Positions 22,752 to 33,879 of a stretch of 64,000 bases of DNA are shown here, piece after piece. The stretch's first letter is position 1; each line of letters opens with the position of its first letter. The translations under genes and the position numbers were made by a program. Origin of the DNA: Aselliscus stoliczkanus (taxonomy: Eukaryota; Chordata; Mammalia; Chiroptera; Hipposideridae); the NCBI GenBank assembly GCA_033961575.1, contig CM066732.1:99749187-99813186 (forward strand). Direction: 5' to 3'. The notes below the pieces were generated by a model, which had not been told where the DNA came from, ran no database searches, and was given only the letters and a program-made list of their open reading frames with translations.

Positions 22752-22878
22752 CCTCTGTTTTTTTTTGTTTTGTTTTGTTTTGTTTTTGAGGGCAGTGTCA
22801 CTGGCCCTCATATGTGGGACTGAACTGGGGCCGCTGGCTTCCAAGGCCAGCGCTTAACCACCGCGCCACTCGCGGTGG
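22752..22878 (-). mobile_element. tRNA SINE nested in L1 ORF2
   Basis: TTTTG-rich tail, GAGGGCAGTGTCACTGGCCC and CGCTTAACCACCGCGCCACT. The perfect 15-base target-site duplication TTATGTTGAGATATG lies at 22737-22751 and 22879-22893. The usual GGCCGGCC head is missing and replaced by CGCGGTGG, so the 5' end is altered. Confidence 0.95.
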
Positions 22879-24683
22879 TTATGTTGAGATATGATCCCTG
22901 TATTCCCACTTTGGGTTTTTAACGTAAATGGCTATTGGATTTTGTTGAATGCTTTTTCTGCATCTATTGATATGACCATATGATTTTTATTCTTCATTTT
23001 GTTGATGTGGTGTATCACATTAATTGATTTATGGATGTTGAACCAGCCTTGCGTACTAGGGATGAACCTCACTTGATCATGATGTATGATCTTAATATAT
23101 TGCTAAATTCTGTTTGCTAATATTTTATTGAGAATTTTTGCATCTATGCTCATCAGTGATATTGGCCTATAGTTTTCCTTTTTGTGCTGCCTTTATCTGG
23201 TTTTGAGATCAGGGTGATAGTGGCTTCATAAAATAATTTGGGAGCCTTCCCTCCTTCTGGATTTTTTGGTATAGTTTGAGAAGAATAGGTGCTAGTTCTT
23301 TTTTGAATGTTTGATAAAATTCACTTGTGAAGCCATCTGGTCCAGGGCTTTTGTTTGTTGGGAGCTTGTCAATTACTGATTCAATTTCCTTGGTAGTAAT
23401 CAGACTATTTAGATTTTCCATTTCTTCTTGAGTTAGCTTTGGAAGGTTGTATGCTTCTAGAAAATTATCCATTTCTTCCAGTTTGTCAAATTTGTTGGCA
23501 TATCGTTGCTCATAGTAAATTCTTAAAATGTTTTGTATTTCTTTTTATGTCTGTAGTCATTTCACCTTTTTCTTTCCTGATTTTACTCATTTGAGTCCTC
23601 TCTCTTTTTTTTTTTGATGAGCCTGGCAAGAGGTTTGTCAATTTTGTTTATCTTCTCAAAAAACCAGCTCTTGCTTTTGTTGATCTTTTGTATTGTTTTT
23701 CTGTTCTCTATATTGTTATTTCCACTCTAGTTTTTATTATCTCCTTCCTTGTACTTCCCTTTGGCTGCTTTTGCTGTTCTTTTTCCAGTTCCCTGAGGTA
23801 TAAGGATAACCTGTTGATTTAAGATTTTTCTTCCTTCTTTAGGTAGGCCTGCACTGCTATGAACCTCCCTCTTCAGACTGCTTTCACTGCATCCCAGAGA
23901 TTTTGGGTTGTGGTGTTTTCATTTTCATTTGTCTCGAGGTATCTTTTGATTTCCTCCTTGATCTCATTTGTGACCCAATCGCTATTTAGTAGCATGTTAT
24001 TTAGCCTGCATTTATTTGTCAGCTTCCCAGATATCTTCTTATAATTGATTTCTAGTTTCATAGCATTGTGGTCAGAGAAGACACTTGAAACGATTTCAAT
24101 CTTCTTAAATTTATTGAGACTTGTGTTGTGGCCTAACATGTGGTCTTAGAAAATGTTCCATGTGCACTTGAGAAGAATATATATTCTGTAGCTTTGGGGT
24201 GAAATGCTCTAAATATATCAGTTAAATCCAGATGGTCTAATGTGTCATTTAAGGTTGCTGTTTCCGCATTGATTTTCTGTCTGGAGGGTCTGTCCATTGG
24301 TGACAGTGGGGTGTTGAAATCCCCTACTATGATAGTGTGACTGTTGATCTCCATCTTTATGTCTGACAATATCTGTTTTATATATTTAGGAGCTCCTATG
24401 TTATGTGCATAGATATTCACTAGGGTTATGTCCTCTTGTTGGATCGATCCCTTTATTATTGTGAAGTAATAATTTGTCCTTCTTTATCCTTTATTATATT
24501 CTTCAATTTAAAGTCCATTTTATAAGTATTGCTACTCCAGTTTTTTTTCTCAGTTCCATTTGCATGAAATATATTACTCCATTCCTTTATTTTCAGCCTG
24601 AATGTGTCTTTTGATCTGAGGTGAGTCTCTTGTATACAGCATATGCTGGGGTATTGCTTTCTTATCCATTCAGCCACCCTATG

Positions 24684-24804
24684 TTTTTTTGTTTGTTTGT
24701 TTGTTTGTTTTTGAGGGCAGTGTCACTGGCCCTCACATGTGGGATGTGAACCAGGGCCGCTGGCTTCCCAAGCCAGTGCTTAACCACCACACTACTTGGC
24801 CGGC
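24684..24804 (-). mobile_element. tRNA SINE nested in L1 ORF2 endonuclease region
   Basis: (TTTG)n tail, GAGGGCAGTGTCACTGGCCC, ending CTACTTGGCCGGCCC. CCCTATGT flanks it on both sides (about 24677-24684 and 24805-24812). Confidence 0.95.
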
Positions 24805-25222
24805 CCCCTATGTCTTTTTATTGGAGCATTTAATCCATTTACATTTAATGTGATTATTGATAGGTGCGTATTTATTGCCATTTTGTTATTTGTGTTCCTA
24901 GTCTTTCTTAGTTAGGTTGTTTTTCTCTTCTGCTTAAAGAAGCCCGTTTAACATTTCCTGCAAAGCTGGCTTGGTGGTAATGAATTCCCTTAACTTATTC
25001 TTTTCTGGAAAGCTCTTTATCTCTCCATCAATTTTAAATGATAACCTTCCTGGCTACAGCAATCTGGGTTGTAGGTCTTTATTTTTCATCACTTTGAAAA
25101 CCTCCTGTCACTCCCTTCTGGCCTGCAGAGTTTCTGTAGAAACGTCAGCTGATAATCTTATGGGGGTGCCCTTGTAAGTAACTTGCTGCCTTTCCCTTGC
25201 TGCTTTAAGGATTCTGTCTTTG

Positions 25223-25343
25223 GGCCTGGCTGAGTGGTGTGGTGGTTAAGCGCTGGCTTGGGAAGCTGGCGGCACCGGTTCGGGTCCTACATGTGACGAC
25301 CAGTGACACTGCCCTCAACAACAAAAAAGAAACTCCTCCCTCC
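25223..25343 (+). mobile_element. tRNA SINE nested in L1 ORF1 C-terminus
   Basis: Head GGCCTGGCTGAGTGGTGTGG, box B-like CCGGTTCGGGTCC, short A-rich tail. The perfect 17-base target-site duplication TAAGGATTCTGTCTTTG lies at 25206-25222 and 25344-25360. Confidence 0.95.
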
Positions 25344-25853
25344 TAAGGATTCTGTCTTTGTCCTTAACCCTTGCCATTTTCACTATAATGTGTCTTGGTG
25401 TGGGCCTGTTTGGGATCATCTTGGTTGGAACTCTCTGCACTTCCAGGGCTTGTATTTCACTGTCCTTTGCCAGGTTAGGGAAGTTTTCAGACATTATTAC
25501 TTCAAATATGTTCTCAGTCCCGTGCTCCCTCTCTTCTCCTTCTGGTATTCCAATGATCCGAAGTTGTTATCTTTGATGTTGTCTCCCAGCTCTCTTAAAC
25601 TATTTTCAATGTTTTTCATTCTTTTTTCTTTTTGTTGTTCTGCTTGGGTGATCTCTGCTATCTTGTCTTCTAATTCACTGATTCGATTTTCTGCTTCATC
25701 CAATCTGTAGTCATTCCATCAAGTTTGTTATTTAATTCAGTAATTTTGTTCTTAAGTTCTGGCTGGTTGCTTTTCATGATTCTCTATCCATCTTTATATT
25801 TTCATTAATTTCCTTGAACATTCTAATAATCAGTGTTCTGAACTCTATCTCCA

Positions 25854-25970
25854 GGGCTGGCTGAGTGGCACAGTGATTACGTACTGGCTTGGGAAGCCTA
25901 GCGGCCCCAGTTCGGTCCCACATATGAGGGCCAGTGACATTGCCCTCAAAAAAAAAAAAAAAGAAAAAAG
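25854..25970 (+). mobile_element. tRNA SINE nested in L1 ORF1 N-terminus
   Basis: Head GGGCTGGCTGAGTGGCACAG, A-rich tail. The perfect 15-base target-site duplication TGAACTCTATCTCCA lies at 25839-25853 and 25971-25985. Confidence 0.95.
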
Positions 25971-26076
25971 TGAACTCTATCTCCAATAGGTTGTTTACTT
26001 CTATTTCCTCTAGTTTCATTGATTCAGGAAGTTTCTTCTGTTCTTTTATTTGGGTTGTGTTTCTTTGTCTCCCTAT

Positions 26077-27414
26077 TCTGGTTTACTCTTTGTGCTTGCT
26101 TCAATATAACAGATAGATCCCCTAGGTCTCTCAGTCTTTTCTGGGTGGACTTATGTGGTATGTGTCCCTTATATTTGAATTACTCAGTCTCCCTATTATC
26201 CTGTGCATGTATTTATCTGAGGTGTTCCTTCTGTTGTGTGTCCGCACTTGTTGGAATTTTAGTTTTGATTACTTTTGGCTTGTCAGTAGGTGGGATTGAC
26301 TCCCAGATTGATTAGCTGTGAGGATCAGCAGTGTCCACAGTTTATGAGCTGCTGTGTGAGGGTTGACCCCTCTGATGAGGCCTGGACCCTTTGGTCCCTA
26401 GTACCTGTAGCAACTTCCTTTTGGGTGTGACTCTTGTATGTCAAACCCAGAAATGCTCTGGTTATATCTAAAGTCAGTCCCCGGTTGTGATGATTCTTGT
26501 GTCTCTTTGTTTGGGCCCAGCTGCAGAGTGCTTTTAGAGCAAAACAGATCTACAAGAACAACCACGGCAGCCACCAAAGGAAACCAAATGCTGTCACATG
26601 TAAAAAAAAAAAACAACCATCAACCTACAGCAACTTATACAGAAATATCAAACATACAAAAGAAGAAAACAAACAGAAACAAAACAACCACACACACAAA
26701 AAGAACAGAAGAGGAAACCAAATAAAATATAATATCATAAAATAAAAAATAGAATAAACACAAGAAACCGTATAGCTATACGAAAAAATAAAAATTAAAA
26801 TAAAAAATAAAAAAAATAAAAAAAGTAAAAATAAAAATTAAAATAATAAAATAAAATTTGCAGAAAAAAGGAAAGGAGGAAAGTATAGCAGTGAGAAGAA
26901 TGAATAAAAGAAGGTTTAAAGTGAGGGTGGGAAAAAAAGAAAAAGAAAAGAAAGAAAAAGAAAAAAATATATATATATTTGTCTACACCCATATATATGG
27001 ACATATATTCACCTATATACACCCATATATATGCCTATATTAAAAACTGGAAAATGATAATAATGAAATAAAAATCAAAACCAAAAACAACCAAGATAAG
27101 CAACCAATAAAGGGGGAAAAACAAACAAACAAACAAAAACCCGAGCCTGTCTTGGCTAAAGTCCACCAAGCTCTCTTCAGTTTTTCCTCTGCTGTACAAA
27201 AATTCTTGTGCATCTTGTGGGAACAGAGTAGGCCACCTGATGCCTAGTGTGATCCTGGCACTGCAGGTTTGCTATACTTGAGTGTGGTTGTGATGTGTGA
27301 TTGGTAGTTTTTACAAACTCACTGCCGTTTTGCTTTCGCCTGTCCCAAGGCAGGCTGCGCACTCAGAAGGCTCAATAAGTGTCTTTGGGCACCCTTTCTG
27401 TTGACAGCCGAATC
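26077..27414 (-). promoter_or_regulatory. L1 5' UTR / internal promoter region
   Basis: Sequence upstream of ORF1 up to the target-site duplication, about 1.3 kb, is the expected position of the L1 internal promoter. The outer part (27150-27414) is of balanced base composition. The middle (about 26590-27150) is strikingly A-rich on the plus strand, and so T-rich in the L1 sense. The inner part adjoins ORF1. Promoter activity is inferred from position only. Confidence 0.6.
26590..27150. repeat. A-rich low-complexity block in L1 5' UTR
   Basis: Plus strand is dominated by AAAATAAAA, AAAAGAAAAA and AACAAACAA units, with an ATATATATA run near 26967 and repeated CCATATATAT motifs. It makes meaningless Lys-rich frames on the plus strand and Phe/Tyr-rich ones on the minus. 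Confidence 0.8.
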
Positions 27415-27426
27415 ACTAGATATTTT

Positions 27427-28395
27427 AATGGTCATCTTTTACTGCAAAAGTCATGAGGTTTTCTTCTTCTTAAAAGGCTGTGAATTGCAAATGTTATATA
27501 CATTTATGCTAATAATGTGAGTTGAGTCTGGTTATATGCTCATAATTGTTCATAAATTGGCTTTATGGAAGGAAAAAAGCCCCAATTTTTAGCATTTGCT
27601 GATTCTGTGTTGCAAACATTCCCACTAAGTCTGGTTTCAAACTACCAATGTGATGTCATTAACCATGGAGTTTCAAGACAGTCATAGTAGTGCACCATTA
27701 GACATTATACATTTCCACCATACAGATTCATTAAGTATAAGTAACCTCAAAGACATAGGTAGTCTTAAATTAATTAGGAAGTAAGAGTTTTGAATGTATG
27801 TTACCTTTGTTTGAATTCATTTACCTGTAGGTTTATATAATTACTTTTTAATTAATTGACTGTCTTTAACGATTGATTCTCGAAATTCCTGAAAATTTTG
27901 TGATTGGCTCTTGTGAGCCACTAGGAGAATCTGCAGCACGTCTGGGTGGGTCTTTCTGTGCCTCTTTAGTTTTATGACTTGACTTTATAAACAGTTTCTA
28001 AGTGAAACATAATAGTTGGGGTTCTCAGGGAAATTATTCCTTTATATGGTAAATAAACTTCCTATTTCTTTTGGAAAAACAGATGTATAGGAATACATAT
28101 TTTTTTTGCTATCATTTCATTAATTTTCTATACTTTTTGGTCTATTTATATTATATTTTCACCAGAAATTAATTAATTTAAAATTTACTAGTGCTTAAAG
28201 AAAATTTTTCCTGTGTCTGAATTTAGAGTCATATTAAATCACTGCTTGAAGCAAGCAGATTTTATCATAGTTAAATATAAAAGTTAAAATTGAGATCCTT
28301 TGTTAAAATTTACTTCATTTTTGTAAAGCTAAAACTAAAACTAAAATAGTTTCATTATTCTATTTTGGATTTTGCAAAGTAAAAATAAAGACTTA
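27427..28395. other. Unique AT-rich sequence
   Basis: No gene or repeat recognised. It forms the right flank of the full-length L1. Confidence 0.5.
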
Positions 28396-28397
28396 GA

Positions 28398-28540
28398 ATT
28401 CAACTGTCTTGGATTCAGATTCTGACTCTGCTATTCACTAGCTATGTGCACTTGAACAATCTAGTTAATTCTCAGTTTCAGTTCCTTTTCTTTATAAAGG
28501 GAATAATAACCCTATTTTTGAGATTGTGTAAATTATATAC
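28398..28540 (+). repeat. MIR remnant
   Basis: GATTCTGACTCTGCTATTCA, CTAGCTATGTGCACTTGAAC, then TTCCTTTTCTTTATAAAGGG and AATAATAACC follow the MIR core. A palindromic AT run is attached on the right (28540-28572). Confidence 0.8.
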
Positions 28541-28639
28541 ATATATATATATTATTCAAATATATATATATATTTGAAACATTTGATCTCTGAACAAATT
28601 TTGAGAGCTGATTAAACCCCCTCTCTGAAATTCTTCACT

Positions 28640-29010
28640 TAATTTTGCATTTATTTATGTTCAAATTGGAAAAAGTATTATAAACACACTTAAGAGAGTA
28701 TAAAACAAAAGTAAGTCTTCCTTCTGTCCGAAGCACCCCCCTCTCCAGAGGTATATATCCTTACTAAATTCTCCAATCTCTTTTTACAACAATAATCAAT
28801 GTACAATCATACATGTCTATGTATATATGACTCTCAAGCACCCCCTCCTTTTTTTACATAATGATATATCTTAGCCATCGTCCCACTAAAGTGCACGTAG
28901 AACTGCCTTATGCTTCTGCCTGGCTGCACAGGACTCTATTCTAGGGATGTACCAACATTCATTTGTCCCTTGTTGATGAAAATCTAGGTTTTCAATAGTT
29001 GTTTTAAAAA
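28640..29010 (-). repeat. Possible old L1-type LINE fragment
   Basis: The sequence describes a familiar old-LINE pattern ending in TTGTTGATGAAAATCTAGGT and TTCAATAGTTGTTTTAAAAA. The match is by overall feel only, and the strand and family are uncertain. Confidence 0.3.
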
Positions 29011-30630
29011 CATATTTACAGTAAACATCTTTATACACACATCATCACATGGCATCATAGTAGATATGTATATTAATAGCAGTATAACAACTTCAGCAAA
29101 GGGAAATTATCAAGTCAATAATTGCATTTATATATACCATGCAGAGTTACAGTGAGAATTTAATGGGGTAATTCAGATAAGGTATTTAATACCTATAGAA
29201 AGCACTCAGTAAAGAGTATGTATTATAAGTAGGCCACCTATAGCTTCAATGCCTGCAGGCAAGGCAGGATCCAGCAGCTTCAGGGTAACTTTCAAACAGA
29301 GAGAGGCAGGTGTGGGCTGTTGGGAGCAGGGGCACTCTTGGGGCAGGTAGACCTGAGAATAGCACAGAGGACATGTGGGCAGGGCACTCATGGTGCCTGC
29401 TCTCAAAACATTCATTATATAGTTTCATTTGCCTTATAGAGTGAACGAGATAGCATTGGAAATGGTCTTACTGGACCTAGTGATTAAGTTTTAGGATCCA
29501 TTGGGAGATCATTCAGTATAACGATCAATTTTGTTCTGCATGATATGAAACAACTGGTAGGACTTAACTTTTCATTTTTTAGTTGAAAACTTTGGCAAGT
29601 TTTTGTGTAAGCATTTTTTTGTGTAAGGATTTAAAGCAAAAGAAGTTTATGCCTGTTACTTAAGTTGATTTTGTAATATTTATTGCTGATATCAGAACAT
29701 TAAACTACCTCCTATGATGAGAAAGCCAACAGACCAGAAAGTGGTTTATAATCTCCAATATTTGGTGTCCACACCTTCACCTTTGGCATCAGAGCTGATG
29801 TACCAACGGCTATGCAGTTCATGCCAAAGCAGGGGCCTCCCAAACTGTGTTTTCTAATTGGCTTACCCCCTCCCCTTCTTTGCAACAAACAACTCTCTAT
29901 CTCTATATTAGGAAAATGCTTCTTCCCTGCTGAGTGCTTAAAGGTTCAGCATTCAGGAAAGGAGTCAGTTTATTCTGGCTTTTTATTTTCACGTGTTAGA
30001 TTGCTTTCTTAGTATTTACTGAGCATTAAAAACGTGAAATGTTCTGAAAACTAAGATACCTTTCTTCTTTTCCCTGGAGCTAATTAATTATGAGAGAGGA
30101 AGAAACCATTAAAACTAATTAGATATGTATTTATATTTAAAGGAAGGACAAATGTGTGCCCTTTTCTTCAGAAAAAAAAAAAATCCAGGTATTTGACCTC
30201 CTTACCCACCATAATATCCATACGGAAATTCTGCAGTCACTTGTGAGCCTCACTTAGAGCTGTGCATCTTTCCGCTTGCTCTGCGGTGAGGTGCATAAAG
30301 TATGTCTATTATTCTACCTATTTGGGGAGATTATCTGAATCTCAGAACCCAGATCCTATGTACCACCCTGGCTGCTGAGCTATTTCTGCTACTCGGCTGT
30401 TTAAAACATTTTGTGAACAGTTATTGCTTCTAATGACTTGGGTGCTTGTCAGTAAAGAACAATGGAAACCAATACCAGACGGCTGCGGGGCTTGAGGAGG
30501 AGGAAGGGGTGTATACTTGGGGAAGAGGTAGGTCTGGACTGCACTGACCTATTCCTTCTCTTCTTACCCTTCCCAGCTCCTAATAAACCCTGCTTCCCTC
30601 TCCCATGGCTCCATTCTCATAACCATGACC
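29011..30630. other. Unique sequence, no gene seen
   Basis: Short frames around 29206-29428, 29812-30012 and 30462-30674 show no domain, no conserved start context and no partner exons. Confidence 0.5.
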
Positions 30631-30633
30631 AAG

Positions 30634-31018
30634 TATTATGGACTGAATATGTCCTCCCTGAATTCTTATGTTGAAACCCTCTCCCCCAAAGTGATGGTAT
30701 TAGGAGGTTGGGCCATTAGAAGGTGATTAACATTAGATGAGTTCATGAGAGTGGAGCCCACATGAGTGGGTTAATGACCGCATAAGGAGTCACTCATGAG
30801 AGAGCTTTGCTTCCCCTCTCTGCTTTCCACAATGTGAGGATACAAAGAGAAGGCGGCCGTATGCACCCCAGAAGAAGGCCCTTGCCAGGACCTGACCCTG
30901 CTGGCACCCTGATCTCATTTTTCCAGTCTTCTGAACTGTGAGAAATAAATTTCTGGTTTTTAGAGGCTAATCAGGTTATATGGTATTCTGCTATAGCAGC
31001 CCAAACAGACTTAAGACA
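30634..31018 (+). mobile_element. MLT1-type solo LTR (ERVL-MaLR)
   Basis: Starts TATGGACTGAATATGTCC. It contains GGTATTAGGAGGTTGGGCCA, GTGGAGCCCACATGAGTGGG, CTGTGAGAAATAAATTTCTG, which holds the AATAAA signal, and ends near ATAGCAGCCCAAACAGACTT. Length and order fit MLT1A-like LTRs. No internal sequence is attached, so it is a solo LTR. Confidence 0.85.
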
Positions 31019-31199
31019 CCAAGAGAATTTCTTTCATCAAAGCTGATGTTATTTACATGAAAAGTAAGTATTTCAGAGCCCAGGGACCTTAATCCTTCAC
31101 GGGAGCAATTGCATTCTCAAAGAAGTATTTGTTGACGCCTATCCAGCTGATACACTATGCTAGCGTGGGTTAGGCATTAGGCTCCTCTCTGTTAATAGC

Positions 31200-31594
31200 C
31201 CACAGGACAGGGCTACTTGTTTTTCCAGACTTCTTCCGGTTTCCCTCCCACTTCTCTAGCAACAGTTGCCCCGCCTTCATTGATGTCTCCCCTTTTCCCA
31301 CCTACCCCTTAAATATTGACATTATTCAGGGGTTTATTTTAGGCCCTTTCCTGTTTTTTTCCCCTGGGAGTGTGTGTAGTAAGTAAGCTTGTGCTCCTCT
31401 GAGATTCTAGTTTTCATTTATATGATAATGACTTCCAAATTTATATCCCCACACTGGGCCTCTCTTTTGCACATCAAACATATTTGATTGCCTACCAGAC
31501 ATCTCCCTTTAGATATAATCTCAAATTTAACATTGCAAGACTGGGTCTCTTCCTACCCTTCATCAAATCAAACCATGTACTTGTTCACACATAT

Positions 31595-31645
<51 letters not shown>

Positions 31646-32425
31646 TCTTAGCTACTGTTATGCTTTTTACTTAGTGAATGGTAACACCAACCACTTGGCA
31701 GCCAAGAAAAAAGTTTCTCCTGACTCTGCTCTTCCACTCCTCCACCCACATCAAAGCATGCCCCAAGCCTCCTATTGCTATCTTTTGAGTCCATTCACAT
31801 TTCTCAGTCCACGAGGATACCACTGAGGAACAGGTCTTCTGAAGAATCTCACTGCCTTGTTTTCCCTTTCTTCTCTTTTCCTGCCAGAGCAATTTCTATA
31901 AAATTAAAGTCTGATAGTTCCTCAGTTTAAAACTCATCAGCTGCTTCCCATGACTCTTGAATAGAGTCCAGACTCCTTAAAGTCACCATCAAGGCTCCGA
32001 ATCATTGACCTGATCTTTCCAGCCCCTCTCTTATTGTTCTCCATGTGTGTTTCCTGCTCCAGTGTACCCTCAGCCTAAGCTGGACTTTCACAGTACATGG
32101 AAATGCTTGTCCTGATTCCCTGCCCCACATCTCCTGCTACTTACAGGTCACTTCCTACTAACATCCCTCCCTCACCCCCAAAGTCTTGGTAAGGTGTTTG
32201 GAACTTTTCCAGATGCTATTACATCCTGTTCTCCCCTCCTTTCCTTCACAGCAGTTATCACCTTGCTGGGGACTGGTGTGTTTACCTGTCTCTATTCCTC
32301 ACTGGATTGTAAACTCCCTGTGACATCAGAAGCCACTGACCTTGTTTATCTCTGTAACCCTAGTCCCTCACACAGTGCCCTGCACATAGTAGGTTCCCCA
32401 TAACAATCTGCTAAATCAATGATTC
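31200..32425 (+). repeat. L2 element (first of two)
   Basis: The order fits the L2 3' half: CTTCCAAATTTATATCCCCA and GACATCTCCCTTTAGATATA early, CCCATGACTCTTGAATAGAG and CTTTCCAGCCCCTCTC in the middle, then a 3' end with CTGGATTGTAAACTCCCTGT and GCCCTGCACATAGTAGGTTC. A (CA)n tract interrupts at 31596-31643. The overlapping reading frames are not genes. Confidence 0.75.
31596..31643. repeat. (CA)n microsatellite
   Basis: About 24 uninterrupted AC/CA units inside the L2 copy. Confidence 0.95.
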
Positions 32426-32459
32426 CTAATTCTATGGTGTAGCCTTGGCCTATTTCCTA

Positions 32460-33420
32460 TAATTTTGTTTCCTATGAACATTTCTAACTCAGTTTCTAGC
32501 CAGTTACTTTCACTTCAATACACCCCAAACTGAACTCCACTTCTTCCAAAACTCCAGACTTTCTTTCCTCTCCATGGCAACACTGTTATTCCAGTTCCCT
32601 TAGGCTCCAAACCCTGGCATCACCTTTGACCCTTCTCTTTTCCTTGCCAGCCATATCGGTTAGTTGTCAAGCCTGTAGACTCTACTTTTTCAAAGTCCCT
32701 CCATTCTCTCTTATACTATATTCCTACTTCCATGATCCTAATATAAAAGATTTGTTATATTTTGATTAGATGATTAGAATAGATAGTCTTGTGGGTTCCC
32801 ATCTCCAATCTTCTTCCAATATATCCCATTATCAGATTAATTTCTGTAAAGTGTAGTTCTAATTATATCACTTCCTCATTCAAAATCTTCAGATTCCCTA
32901 TTCTTTATTTAGTTAAAAACCAAATGCTCAGCCAACATTTAAGGCATTTATTAATATGACCCCAATCTGGCTGTTCATCTTTATTTTTTACTATTTTTCC
33001 ATAAGAATATGAAGCTTTAGTCAAGCTACACTATTCCACCAGCAAGTCTTGCACTTTTCTACATGGGCACTTTTGTTCACCCTTTCCTACCTTAGTGGAA
33101 TGCCCTTCTTTCCACCCTTTTTCTTTATATGTTAGAAGCCTCCTCATGCATCAAAATTTATGAAAAAGGCTGCCTCCGCCATATAAAACTTTCCCTGATG
33201 TCACTTGATGAAATATGACTTCTCCCACTTTTAAATCCCGAGTTCTTTGCTTCTCTCACATGGTATAAATCCATACCATATCAGTACTTGTCCTTTATTA
33301 TAATCATATGACTTCAACTAATACTCTTTTTTCTCTTCCTGTAAATTCATTGATGATAGGGATGATGGCATACTTATTTTTGTTGTAAACCCACCTAACA
33401 TCAGCTATAAGCCCCTTATA
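32460..33420 (+). repeat. L2 element (second of two)
   Basis: Restarts the same L2 order: CAAACTGAACTCCACTTCTT, CCTGGCATCACCTTTGACCC, AATATGACCCCAATCTGGCT, AGTGGAATGCCCTTCTTTCC and ACTTTCCCTGATGTCACTTG. It lies directly after the 3' end of the first copy in the same orientation. Confidence 0.7.
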
Positions 33421-33875
33421 CATGGCAATATATATCATGTATATATACATATATGTATATTTACAATGCACAGTGTCTCACACATTCACAGCCTCCATGC
33501 AGGAAAGAATAAAGATACATCCATCACTCTGCTCTCCTTTGCATACGTTCATCAGGAAAACGTACACTAATTCACTAGTCATGGCTATACTTTTATATTC
33601 CCATGGCATCTAAGACATGTCTCACTCCTCCAGCCCACAGTCCTCTTGTAAACTAATTACGCCTAGAAACACTGCTGGATCAGCTCCGTGCTCTCCTGCT
33701 TATTGGACAGACTCCCTTTATGAAGGTGTACACACCTTCTAAAAGGGGCCTTTCCCAGGAATCACCTGTGTCTCTCTGTGTCCTGGGGCTTCAGACAGAT
33801 CCCAACTTCTGGGCACCTAAGTCTATGCAGGATTCATGTTAACATTTCTAGATTAAGTGGCCAGTCTCTCTGGCA
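33421..33875. other. Unique sequence
   Basis: AT-dinucleotide rich at the start, otherwise no recognised feature. Confidence 0.45.
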
Positions 33876-33879
33876 TTTG

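Larger units (their letters stand above)
20783..24881 (-). pseudogene. L1 ORF2 (endonuclease-reverse transcriptase) pseudogene
   Basis: ORF2p nicks target DNA and primes reverse transcription there. The ATG is at 24879-24881, 52 bp after the ORF1 stop. The N-terminal endonuclease is readable in 24456-24677 and 24133-24420, including the Gly-Asp-Phe-Asn motif. Reverse transcriptase follows, with the catalytic Tyr-Ala-Asp-Asp codons intact at 22511-22522. The C-terminal domain (21468-21929 and 20783-21121) ends in TGA at 20783-20785. SINEs at 22752-22878 and 24684-24804, plus scattered stops and frameshifts, split it into about ten pieces. It cannot encode a working protein. Confidence 0.9.
24934..26076 (-). 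pseudogene. L1 ORF1 (RNA-binding chaperone) pseudogene
   Basis: L1 ORF1p is the coiled-coil trimer that coats L1 RNA. The likely start codon position reads ATA at 26074-26076 in place of ATG, in frame with a basic N-terminus. A charged coiled-coil segment is readable at 25497-25703 (heptad-like, Glu/Lys rich). The conserved C-terminal domain runs down to a TAA at 24934-24936. Two SINEs (25854-25970 and 25223-25343) and several stops break it. The C-terminal segment includes the conserved 'leucine-arginine-glutamate-phenylalanine' type ending before the stop. Non-functional. Confidence 0.85.
20261..27414 (-). mobile_element. Near-complete LINE-1 with target-site duplication, inactivated
   Basis: ACTAGATATTTT occurs at 20249-20260 and again at 27415-27426, flanking the element. 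Between them, on the minus strand from right to left, are a 5' UTR (27414 to about 26077), ORF1 (26076-24934), a 52-bp spacer, ORF2 (24881-20783) and a 3' UTR with tail (20782-20261). Total span is about 7.15 kb including four SINEs (roughly 0.5 kb). Both reading frames are broken by stops and shifts. This is a full-length insertion, rarer than the usual 5'-truncated form. Confidence 0.9.

Noticed and set aside
26795..27043. Phe/Tyr-rich and Lys-rich frames
   Set aside because: Product of the A-rich block in the L1 5' UTR.
29206..29428. Cys/Pro-rich short minus-strand frames
   Set aside because: Two overlapping frames of 60-69 residues without domain or conservation evidence.
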